From JAXGPP01 sp964436865 (GTDB lineage: Bacteria; Planctomycetota; Planctomycetia; Pirellulales; Thermoguttaceae), in assembly GCA_964436865.1 (NCBI GenBank), contig CAYTFK010000139.1, positions 1-16,638 of the forward strand: a stretch of DNA of 16,638 nucleotides, in the 5' to 3' direction. Shown here piece after piece: positions 1 through 6,416 of this stretch. The notes beneath the pieces are model-generated. The model did not search any database. It saw nothing but the letters and a program-made list of their open reading frames with translations, and was not told the origin of the DNA. The position numbers were made by a program, and so were the translations under genes. The first letter of the stretch is position 1; the number at the start of each line of letters is the position of its first letter.

Positions 1-130
1 CCTCCAGGCGTCTTCTCAACGCCGAGTCTTCACCACAGGCGGCATCCAGGAACTCGCCCCATCGATCGGGCGTGTAGTTCTCGACCGCAGAGATGAAGAT
101 CGATCGAACTTTGCTGGCGTCGATGCTCAT
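1..130 (-). CDS. Ser/Thr protein kinase, N-terminal fragment (runs off left edge)
   Basis: An ATG at 130-128 on the minus strand opens a frame that continues past the left edge, so only about 43 residues are visible. They begin MSIDASKVRSIF and include DRWGEFLDAACGED followed by LRRRLE. This matches the short helical leader (a 'ifl.Ale....eR..fLd.aCg.D..LR..ve' pattern) that precedes the kinase domain in many planctomycetal and acidobacterial Ser/Thr kinases. The gene lies 87 nt downstream of the ECF sigma gene on the same strand, a very common pairing in these phyla. No catalytic kinase motif is inside the window, so the assignment rests on the leader pattern and the context. Confidence 0.68.
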   Translation of the reverse strand, partial: MSIDASKVRSIFISAVENYTPDRWGEFLDAACGEDSALRRRLE

Positions 131-217
131 GGACGGCCCGCGTGTGCGGCCTCCACTATGCAATGCGAAAACGCCGCGCGATTCGTCCCAACAATTCTCG
201 AAACCGGCCGCAGCTTG

Positions 218-784
218 TCAGACGCGACTGTCTTCCGAAAGCTCGGCCCGCAGCCAGGCGCGAGCGTAAGTCCAGTATCGAAATGCCGTTGTGCGCGAGA
301 TCCCCAACGCCATCGCGGCTTCAGCAACGCTCAGCCCGGTGAAAACACGAAGCTTCACCAGTTGGGCGGCTTCGGGCGTCTCGTCTGCGAGCCTGTCGAG
401 GGCATCGTTGATTTCCAGCAACCGGCCCGGCGCGGCAGCAGTCGCCAACTCGGTCTCCTCCAGAGACAGCCGATGCCAGCCGCCGCCAGCTTTCTGCGCC
501 TGCTTGCGACGCGCGTTTTCGACCAGAATCCGCCGCATCGCCTCCGCCGCCGCGGCAAAGAAATGCCCCCGGCCGTCCCAATGCCGAGCGTTGTTGCCAT
601 CCACCAGCCGGACGTAGGCCTCGTGCACCAGTCCGGTGGCTTGAAGCGTTTGGCCGGGGGCTTCCTGCGCCATCCGCTGGGCGGCCAGCTTCCGCAATTC
701 GTCGTAGACCAGGGGCAAGAGCTGCTCGGCGGCCGCCGGGTCGCCCTGTTCGATGGCCGATATGACGCGGGTGATCTGGTTCAT
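218..784 (-). CDS. ECF-type RNA polymerase sigma factor (planctomycete/acidobacterial TIGR02999-like family)
   Basis: A 188-residue protein of normal length for an ECF sigma factor. Residues 1-65 resemble sigma region 2 (DPAAAEQLLPLVYDELRKLA, then LVHEAYVRL). The block HWDGRGHFFAAAAEAMRRIL at 68-87, followed by VENARRKQAQKAGGG, is the signature of the Sigma70_ECF/TIGR02999 group. Residues 146-182 form a region 4 helix-turn-helix (LSVAEAAMALGISRTTAFRYW). It should direct RNA polymerase to a specific promoter set, probably in response to the kinase-like protein encoded just downstream. It is the first gene of a minus-strand unit and diverges from the PEP-CTERM gene at 1129. A perfect TATAAT lies about 34 nt upstream of its ATG. 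The family assignment is firm; the regulon is unknown. Confidence 0.93.
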   Translation of the reverse strand: MNQITRVISAIEQGDPAAAEQLLPLVYDELRKLAAQRMAQEAPGQTLQATGLVHEAYVRLVDGNNARHWDGRGHFFAAAAEAMRRILVENARRKQAQKAGGGWHRLSLEETELATAAAPGRLLEINDALDRLADETPEAAQLVKLRVFTGLSVAEAAMALGISRTTAFRYWTYARAWLRAELSEDSRV

Positions 785-817
785 TGGAACGGATTTCCGA
801 TCAGGAAGCCGGCCGGG

Positions 818-846
818 ATTATAACCTCCCTGCGAATCACAAGGTA
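818..846 (-). promoter_or_regulatory. Putative promoter of the sigma factor gene
   Basis: On the minus strand a perfect TATAAT occupies 823-818, 33 nt before the ATG of the sigma gene. With a 17-nt spacer the upstream hexamer is TACCTT (846-841), a poor -35 match. The call rests mainly on the -10 box and its position. Confidence 0.4.
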
Positions 847-963
847 CGCCCCCGAAAAGGTTGCTCCGCGCGACTTGAATCTCCTACCAGGGGCTACCCA
901 GTGTGCGGCAGCCTATGGGGCTGGAGGAGCGGACGAGAGACGCGCATCTACAGGCCTTGTCGT

Positions 964-1002
964 TTCGGTTTCGCGCAAATGACAGGGATAGCTGGAAAAA
1001 TT
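964..1002 (+). promoter_or_regulatory. Upstream element shared with the second PEP-CTERM gene (copy 1)
   Basis: The segment begins TTCGGTTTCGCGCA and ends AGCTGGAAAAATTA. It pairs with 4933-4972 (TTCGGGTTCGCGCA ... AGCCGGAAAAATA). The first block matches in 13 of 14 positions; the spacers are almost equal (one nt different) and the A-rich end is conserved. It sits about 130-165 nt upstream of the start codon. A role as promoter or operator is inference. Confidence 0.35.
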
Positions 1003-1128
1003 AGGCGTTCTGGCGTTCTCTGCCAGGAGCGGCTGACTACACTAATTGGAGAGGCGAGTTTTTGGGCGATTGTGGTTGTATTGGCGGACAGTGGCAAGTA
1101 GGCAATCCTGTTGAGCGGATGTTTGCGT

Positions 1129-2081
1129 ATGGCAACTCTGAGAGCAGCGTGGAAGAGGCTCGGATTCCTGGCGGCGGCGGTTCTTCTGGCGGGATCGATG
1201 GCCGGGGCAGCCCGGGCGGAGATCGTTCGGACGTTCAGCGCCTCCGGTGGCGGACTGGCGGCCGAGGCGGTGTTCAGCCTGAATGGGTCGACGCTTTCCC
1301 TCACCCTCACGAATACTTCGGCCGCCGATGTGCTTGTGCCGGCCGACGTGCTTACTGGCGTGTTTTTCGACGTGTCGGGCAACTCGATCTGGACGCCCGT
1401 TTCCGCCGTCCTGGGGAGCGGGAGCCTGGTCTACTACGACCCGGACGGGCAGCCGGCCGACGGCAACCTGGGTGGCGAGTGGGCGTACGTGGCGGGAATC
1501 AACGACTTGTTGTTGCCGGGGATCACCAGGGGGATCAGCAGTTCCGGGCTGGACGTGTTCGGCAATCCGAATTTCAACGGCCCTGATCTCCAGTCGCCCA
1601 TCGCGGTGGATGGCCTGCAATATGGAATTCTCTCAGCCGGCGACAACACGGCGACCGGCAACGGTGGGATTTTGAACTCGGGCGGGCTGGTCAAGAACTC
1701 GGTGCTGTTTACGCTGGCGGTGAGTGGTGATCTCGATTTGAGCCAAATCGGCAACGTGGCGTTCCAGTACGGCACGAGCCTGAGTGAGCCGCGCCTGCCG
1801 TCAGGTCCCAGTTCGCGGCCCGACGTGGAGCCTGTTCCCGAACCGTCGACGATGGTTCTCTTGCTCGGAATGGGTCTGGCCGGGGCCGGCCTGCACGCCG
1901 TGAGACGGCGNNNNNNNNNNNNNNNNNNNNNNNNNNNNNNNNNNNNNNNNNNNNNNNNNNNNNNNNNNNNNNNNNNNNNNNNNNNNNNNNNNNNNNNNNN
2001 NNNNNNNNNNTTCTCTTGCTCGGAATGGGTCTGGCCGGGGCCGGCCTGCACGCCGTGAGACGGCGTAAGGGGCGGTCGTGA
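1129..2081 (+). CDS. PEP-CTERM exosortase-dependent surface protein, paralogue 1 (interrupted by an artificial gap)
   Basis: The protein is exported and probably processed by an exosortase. From the ATG at 1129 it has a signal peptide (basic MATLRAAWKR, hydrophobic core to residue 29, likely cleavage after ARA at 30). A beta-rich domain follows with blocks ADVLTGVFFD, GGEWAY, LQYGILSAGDN, GLVKNSVLF and FQYGTSL. The C-terminus is VPEPST, a hydrophobic segment, then an Arg/Lys tail. A TTG at 1111 could add six residues, but the ATG gives the better signal peptide. The 100-N run shifts the frame; the 55 nt before it (1856-1910) recur exactly after it (2011-2065). Collapsing that overlap gives an uninterrupted 265-residue protein ending HAVRRRKGRS at the TGA at 2079-2081. 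It may belong to the group annotated as XDD-type exosortase-dependent proteins; I could not confirm this. Confidence 0.85.
1856..2065 (+). repeat. 55-bp direct duplication flanking the N gap
   Basis: The copies at 1856-1910 and 2011-2065 are identical over 55 positions; they encode the hydrophobic part of the PEP-CTERM anchor. The similarity stops exactly at the gap edge on the left copy. I read it as a contig-end overlap, not a biological repeat. Confidence 0.85.
1911..2010. other. Assembly gap (100 N), probably artificial
   Basis: The run is exactly 100 N. It is flanked by an exact 55-bp duplication (1856-1910 and 2011-2065), the pattern expected when two contigs that overlap by an assembly k-mer are scaffolded without being merged. 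The intact PEP-CTERM frame obtained by merging supports zero missing bases. Confidence 0.85.
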
Positions 2082-2654
2082 ATCGCCGGTCTGCGGCTAT
2101 CGCGGACTGCCTGGGAGCAGATTCGATCCGGCGCGGGAGGCAGGATTTCCCTGTCGCGCATCGCAGCGCGAAGCACGCCTTGGGCGAGCGTGCCGCAAAG
2201 GTCATCGCCCCGCACTGGCCCGACATCCCTGCGAACGGGCGGTTGCCCGATCCTCGATAAGTACCGGTTGGCGCACTTGCGGCGGTTCTCTTCACCGCCG
2301 TGGCCCGATTTGGGCCGGAATTCTCGTCGCGCGGCTCGCTGAGCGTTTGACAGGCGATGCGATTCGAGCTAAAGAATCCATAGCCGGAAACTCGGCCTCT
2401 TTTCCCCAGCTTGTCGCTGCGTTCCTCCGTCGATCGGACACCCGATGATAGACCCTGCGCACCGCTTCCGCCGAGAGCACTCGAGCTTGGGACGTAGGAC
2501 GGTCGCGGGGGTGATCAGCGATGGCAGCAAGCCGCCGGCTTCCTTCGGGGCAAGGTCTTTGTCGTATCCGATCACTCGTTTCATGCACCTGTTGACCTAC
2601 TGAGGGCAGCCGTCTGGAACTGACACCATCGTCACCGCACTTGAGGAATGAGTT
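2082..2654. other. Intergenic region, no gene supported
   Basis: These 573 nt separate PEP-CTERM paralogue 1 from the calpain gene. Short open frames exist on both strands but have no recognisable family, signal or ribosome site. Two adjacent small hairpins lie at 2280-2300 (CGGCGGT / ACCGCCG, 7-nt loop) and 2302-2316 (GGCCC / GGGCC). They could end transcription of paralogue 1, but no T-tract follows. A perfect TTGACA at 2347-2352 has only a weak TAAAGA 17 nt downstream (2370-2375). Confidence 0.5.
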
Positions 2655-4577
2655 ATGTCGAGGGCCCGCCGAACGACGCTGCGCAAGCCCCAGCGCAGTC
2701 GCTCCTTGCGTGTTGAGAGTCTCGAAACCCGGACACTGCTGAGCGTTCAGCCGGTGTTTGCACCGCTGGAGTTCAGTGCGTTGGCGCGAGGCTCCACCGA
2801 GTTCATTGCCGCGCCGCGGAAGGCGGGAATGACGACGGGCTTCTTCGCCTCCGCCAAGCCGGTGAAGGCCCCGGCGGACGACTTCGGCAACACGTTCTCG
2901 ACCGCATCGGCGATTGCGCTCGATTCGGCGGGCGCCGCCACGAAATCAGGCAAGATCAACTTTGTGGCTGATCTGGACATGTTCTCCGTGGTGGCCAACC
3001 TCACGGGGACGATGACCGTTCAGCTCAACAAGGCGAACAAGAAAGTAACGCTCGATCCGGAATTGACTATCTTTGACGCCGCCCAGGCGCAGTTGGCGTA
3101 CAACAACAACGCCATCTCGGGAACCACGACCGACGCGCTGGTCTCGTTTGACGTGGTCGCCGGCACGAAGTACTACGTGCAGGCCTCGGGCTATAACAGC
3201 ACGATCGGCGCCTACAGCCTGAAGATCAGCACCAAGGCGGCGCCCGCGCCGACGCCCGAGCCAACGCCCGATCCGACACCGACGCCAACCCCGACCACGC
3301 TCCCGGGCTATTTGCCGGGAGCGGGCGCCTACACGGCGGCAGCCAGCGTGAGCGGCGAGATCCTCGTCACGGCCGACGGCAATGTGCTCGTGGTTCGCGG
3401 TACGGATGGCGCCGACCAGATCACGATCTCGGCCACGACCGACGCCCTGCTGGTCGGCAGCCAGTCGTTTGTCGGTTCATTCGTCGGGATCGCCGTCTAC
3501 GGGTTCGGCATGGCCGACACGATCCGCCAGACGAGCAGCCTGTGGGAGAACCTCACCACGGTGATCTACGGCGGCCTGGGCGACGACACGGTCTACGAGG
3601 CGGGCGCCGATCGGGCGTTCCTCTTCGGCGAGGACGGCAACGATCTGTTGGTCTCGGTCGGCGGCAACGCCGACATGCTCCAGGGCGGCGCCGGGCTGGA
3701 TTCGTTCTGGTTCGACTCGACCGACACGCTGGTCGACGCCGAGGCGGCCGAGACGGCGGCGAAGACGATCCACAAGATCACCGCCTTTGCGCAGCCCACG
3801 AGCGATCCGGCCAAGGCCGTATCGCTGGAGATCGCCGGGCAGGACATCGTCGATCCGGTAGCCGCCTACCCGTATACGAACAACTTCATTAACCGGCCGC
3901 TGTGGGCCGATGGCCCGCAGTTCAACGACATCAAGCAGGGGCAGGTCGGCGACTGCTACTACCTGGCTGGACTCAGCGCCATGGCGCTGACCGACCCCGG
4001 GCTCATCCAGCAATCGATCACCGCCCTGGGTGACGGCACGTACGCGGTGCGGTTCTACCGCAATGGCGTCGAGACCTACTACCGCATCGACGCCCAACTG
4101 GCGACTTACGGCAGCAGCCCGTGGTACGCCGGCCTGACGCGAAGCGGCGGCGAGTTGTGGGTGGCGCTATTGGAGAAGGCCTTCGCCCAGTTCCGCTACA
4201 ACCAGAACTCGTACAGTTCAATCGAGGGCGGCTGGATGCACGAGGCCTATACGGCGATTTCCGGCGCTACCTATCGCGGGATCTCGCCGGGATCGACGGG
4301 TGCCGACAGTCTGGCGCAGACGATGGCCAACGAATTGTCGGCCGGTCACGCGGTGACCGCGGGCAGCTACAGTAGCGCCACCTCGCCGATCATCGGCGGG
4401 CATGCCTACACGGTGCAGAATGTTGCGCTCGAGAACGGCGTCTGGTATGTCACCGTTTACAACCCGTGGGGCTTCGACGGCGTGAGCTACGACTCGAATT
4501 CGGGCGACGGGCTATTGAAGCTGACGGCGGCGACGTTCCAGGCGAAGTTCAGCGCCGTGGAAGTGTGCCTGGCGTGA
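2655..4577 (+). CDS. Calpain-family (C2) cysteine peptidase with LEPR-XLL, PPC and RTX-like regions
   Basis: A 640-residue probable surface or secreted protease. Residues 19-30 (RVESLETRTLLS) are an LEPR-XLL-type N-terminal motif typical of large planctomycetal exported proteins; no classical signal peptide is visible. Residues about 73-192 form a PPC (pre-peptidase C-terminal) beta domain with DLDMFSV and YYVQASGY. Residues 196-216 are a Pro/Thr linker. Residues 305-352 contain GGLGDD, GEDGNDLL and GGAGLDSF, degenerate RTX calcium-binding turns. Residues about 410-640 are a calpain catalytic domain with all three expected residues: Cys434 in GQVGDCYYLAGL, His583 in GGHAYTV and Asn603 in YNPWG. 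The ribosome site is GAGGA, 7 nt before the ATG. A long hairpin follows the stop. The substrate is unknown. The peptidase call is firm; surface location is inferred from the N-terminal motif. Confidence 0.9.
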   Translation: MSRARRTTLRKPQRSRSLRVESLETRTLLSVQPVFAPLEFSALARGSTEFIAAPRKAGMTTGFFASAKPVKAPADDFGNTFSTASAIALDSAGAATKSGKINFVADLDMFSVVANLTGTMTVQLNKANKKVTLDPELTIFDAAQAQLAYNNNAISGTTTDALVSFDVVAGTKYYVQASGYNSTIGAYSLKISTKAAPAPTPEPTPDPTPTPTPTTLPGYLPGAGAYTAAASVSGEILVTADGNVLVVRGTDGADQITISATTDALLVGSQSFVGSFVGIAVYGFGMADTIRQTSSLWENLTTVIYGGLGDDTVYEAGADRAFLFGEDGNDLLVSVGGNADMLQGGAGLDSFWFDSTDTLVDAEAAETAAKTIHKITAFAQPTSDPAKAVSLEIAGQDIVDPVAAYPYTNNFINRPLWADGPQFNDIKQGQVGDCYYLAGLSAMALTDPGLIQQSITALGDGTYAVRFYRNGVETYYRIDAQLATYGSSPWYAGLTRSGGELWVALLEKAFAQFRYNQNSYSSIEGGWMHEAYTAISGATYRGISPGSTGADSLAQTMANELSAGHAVTAGSYSSATSPIIGGHAYTVQNVALENGVWYVTVYNPWGFDGVSYDSNSGDGLLKLTAATFQAKFSAVEVCLA

Positions 4578-4589
4578 ACAGCTCAGTCA

Positions 4590-4624
4590 CATCCGCGCGA
4601 GGCCTCGCTGGGCTCGCGCGGATG
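4590..4624 (+). terminator. Perfect 12-bp hairpin after the calpain gene
   Basis: CATCCGCGCGAG at 4590-4601 pairs perfectly with CTCGCGCGGATG at 4613-4624 around an 11-nt loop, 12 nt after the stop codon. There is no downstream T-tract, so it may be a terminator of the non-canonical kind or a 3' stabilising structure. Confidence 0.5.
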
Positions 4625-4655
4625 GGGCCGGGCCGTTGACCTTCTCTCGCTCGAC

Positions 4656-4709
4656 CGAGCCAAACCCGAGCGGTCGGCAAACCAGTGCCGCTCGCTTCGG
4701 TTTGGCTCG
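4656..4709. repeat. Long imperfect inverted repeat
   Basis: CGAGCCAAACC (4656-4666) pairs with GGTTTGGCTCG (4699-4709), and CGAGCGG (4667-4673) pairs with CCGCTCG (4688-4694). A 4-nt bulge (4695-4698) and a 14-nt loop complete the structure, giving 18 pairs. It follows the hairpin at 4590-4624, so transcripts of this region would fold into at least two strong stems. Function unknown. Confidence 0.55.
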
Positions 4710-4932
4710 TCGGCTTCTGAGGCCAAGCCCAGGCGACCTGGCGATGCGGAACTCAGCTCGAGCCTGAGCATCTCGGCCACTCATACGCCGACGCGACCGG
4801 ACGACGTCTCGGCGCGGGCCGGATCGCCGCTCGGCCGCCTGGAAGTCACCGTCTTCCTTCTATGGAGGGAGGCCAATGCGTAGCGCCGGCGCACGTTTTC
4901 TGTAGGGAAATACGCGGCCCAGAACCCCGCGC

Positions 4933-4972
4933 TTCGGGTTCGCGCATTTTGTCTAGAGGAGCCGGAAAAATA
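4933..4972 (+). promoter_or_regulatory. Upstream element shared with PEP-CTERM paralogue 1 (copy 2)
   Basis: Begins TTCGGGTTCGCGCA and ends AGCCGGAAAAATA, matching 964-1002. It lies about 170-205 nt upstream of the ATG at 5140 and just upstream of the TTGACG/TAGAAT pair. It may be an operator or a leftover of the duplication that produced the paralogues. Confidence 0.35.
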
Positions 4973-4996
4973 CAGAAAAACCACGCTTCTGGGCCA

Positions 4997-5024
4997 TTGA
5001 CGGGCACGTCCGTCTGGGTAGAAT
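4997..5024 (+). promoter_or_regulatory. Putative sigma-70-type promoter of PEP-CTERM paralogue 2
   Basis: TTGACG (4997-5002), a 16-nt spacer, then TAGAAT (5019-5024). Both hexamers are one base from consensus. The start site would leave an untranslated leader of about 110 nt before the ATG at 5140. Confidence 0.5.
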
Positions 5025-5139
5025 CTGGAGCGTTGGAAGGAAAAAAGAGGCGTGTTGGCGAATCGTAAAGCTTGAAGGTTAGGGGGATGGGGCTTCGGTA
5101 TCATTCAATGAGCGGGCGGTGACTTGGGAGTGCACAGCT

Positions 5140-5997
5140 ATGAGAAGCTCCAGACTACTGCTGAGCAGGCTCGCGATTGGCGCGATGACAGTACTGCTGA
5201 TGTTTTGCCTTAGCCATGCAGGGAAAGCGGATATTATCACGTGGACGTTCACTGGATCCAAAGCCCCCGAAATTCCAGTGACGACTGCTAATGCTCTGTC
5301 TGCAAAAGTCGAGTTCACTTATGATTCGGTTCTCAAGACGCTGAAAGTTGTTTTGACAAATACTGCCGACGACGTGGACTATCAGAACGAAGTCCTTACC
5401 GGTGTGTTTTTTGATGCGATTGGAAACCCGCTGACCATTGGCGACGGATGGGTGAAGGGGACAGCTGTTACCGGTGGTGAGGTAATCCAAGGGAATCATT
5501 CACCGGATCAAATTCTTTTCGGCGCAGGAAAGGATGTTAGCTCAGAATGGGCGTTCGCGTCCACTGCCGAACTCGTTCCGCCTGACGCAGCTATTGGGAG
5601 TTCCGGGTTCGGCATTTTTGGTCCACAGGATCGGTTTGATACTACGACCAATCTCGACGGTCCCGATGATCCCAATGGCATCAACTACGGCATTGTGGAT
5701 TCAGACTGGCTCTACTCGGATGGTGATGATAATAACAAGCTCGGGGTTGAGCCCGTGATCCGTGGTTCGGTCATATTCACGTTTTCTAATGTGAAGACCC
5801 CATTTTCGGATCCGACCTTGTCGTTCATCAGCAATGTGAATTTCCAATACGGTACTGACCTTGGCGACCCCAGTGTCCCCGGTGATTTCAACAAAAAGCC
5901 TCCTCAAGTTCCAGAACCTGCCACAATCATCGCGCTGCTGGGGATGACGCTGACGGGTGTGGGATTCAGGTTCACGCGGCGAATGCGTCCGAAGTAG
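5140..5997 (+). CDS. PEP-CTERM exosortase-dependent surface protein, paralogue 2
   Basis: A 285-residue exported protein. The ATG at 5140 is chosen because GGGAG lies 9 nt upstream; a GTG at 5119 is less likely. Residues 1-30 are a signal peptide (MRSSRLLLSR, hydrophobic core, likely cleavage after GKA). The body shares blocks with paralogues 1 and 3: LTNTADD, EVLTGVFFDAIGN, SSEWAF, GSSGFGIFG, INYGIVDS, RGSVIFTF and ISNVNFQYGTDL. The C-terminus from residue 257 is VPEPAT, a hydrophobic segment, then FTRRMRPK. It is the most divergent of the three, and its DNA is visibly more AT-rich than its neighbours (for example gatgatgataataacaag). A good hairpin terminator follows. Export and PEP-CTERM sorting are well supported; molecular role is unknown. 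Confidence 0.88.
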   Translation: MRSSRLLLSRLAIGAMTVLLMFCLSHAGKADIITWTFTGSKAPEIPVTTANALSAKVEFTYDSVLKTLKVVLTNTADDVDYQNEVLTGVFFDAIGNPLTIGDGWVKGTAVTGGEVIQGNHSPDQILFGAGKDVSSEWAFASTAELVPPDAAIGSSGFGIFGPQDRFDTTTNLDGPDDPNGINYGIVDSDWLYSDGDDNNKLGVEPVIRGSVIFTFSNVKTPFSDPTLSFISNVNFQYGTDLGDPSVPGDFNKKPPQVPEPATIIALLGMTLTGVGFRFTRRMRPK

Positions 5998-6041
5998 AAC
6001 TTCGGCCGACGCCATCGCGCGCAGATAGGAACGGTTGCTCT

Positions 6042-6069
6042 CGGCGGGCAGGCTTACGCCTGTCCGCCG
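6042..6069 (+). terminator. Hairpin terminator after PEP-CTERM paralogue 2
   Basis: A 12-bp stem (6042-6053 with 6058-6069, one G-U pair) closes a TTAC tetraloop, 44 nt after the stop. A T-containing stretch (gtttcttgctcc) follows within 15 nt. Confidence 0.6.
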
Positions 6070-6326
6070 ATTACGTTTCTTGCTCCTCTGCCTCATGGTC
6101 CTTCACGCTGCAGTCGTTTGGGGCGACTGAGACGGCGTGCAAGTGTCTCGCTGGATCGCAATCGCTGCCGATCGGCTATGCTGAAACGGCCAATTGCGGC
6201 GATTAGCGCAGCCCATCTTTCGCGATTGCGCAATTGGATGGTGTTTGTGTTCGCAGAATCACAGCTCGTTTGCACGCGCTCGGCGAGAACCTGTGACAAT
6301 ATGTCGCTCGGGGGTTTTGCACAGGA

Positions 6327-6355
6327 TTGCTCACCGCGCAGCGGGGGCTTAGAAT
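6327..6355 (+). promoter_or_regulatory. Putative promoter of PEP-CTERM paralogue 3
   Basis: TTGCTC (6327-6332), a 17-nt spacer, then TAGAAT (6350-6355), about 60 nt before the ATG at 6417. The -10 hexamer is the same as in the promoter candidate for paralogue 2. Confidence 0.42.
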
Positions 6356-6416
6356 TCGGCTCCCGCTGGCAGAGGGCATCTGGCAGCGGCAACGATCGAG
6401 CGAAGGATTCACGAAC

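Larger units (their letters stand above)
785..1128. other. Divergent intergenic region, no gene seen
   Basis: The space lies between the minus-strand sigma gene and the plus-strand PEP-CTERM gene. I see no credible coding region. It holds the sigma promoter candidate at 818-846 and a segment at 964-1002 that resembles one upstream of the second PEP-CTERM gene. A short inverted repeat, CTGGC/GCCAG, lies around 1010-1026. No convincing -35/-10 pair was found for the plus-strand gene. Confidence 0.6.
4578..5139. other. Intergenic region with hairpins and promoter signals, no gene supported
   Basis: The left part holds the two strong stem-loops described separately and a small CCAGG/CCTGG hairpin near 4728-4742. 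The right part holds the element shared with the region upstream of paralogue 1 (4933-4972) and a good promoter candidate (4997-5024). Open frames here have no family resemblance. Confidence 0.55.
5998..6416. other. Intergenic region with terminator, inverted repeat and promoter candidate
   Basis: These 419 nt between paralogues 2 and 3 contain the hairpin at 6042-6069. An inverted repeat CCAATTGCG (6190-6198) / CGCAATTGG (6229-6237) with a 30-nt loop could be an operator. A promoter candidate lies at 6327-6355. No gene is supported. Confidence 0.55.

Noticed and set aside
1111..1128. TTG start for PEP-CTERM paralogue 1
   Set aside because: It adds a Cys-containing extension before a complete signal peptide; the ATG at 1129 gives a standard n-region.
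1080..1128. Possible sigma-54 promoter (tggcaagtaggcaat) before PEP-CTERM paralogue 1
   Set aside because: The GG and GC elements are not at the required -24/-12 spacing; no other PEP-CTERM gene here has such a site.
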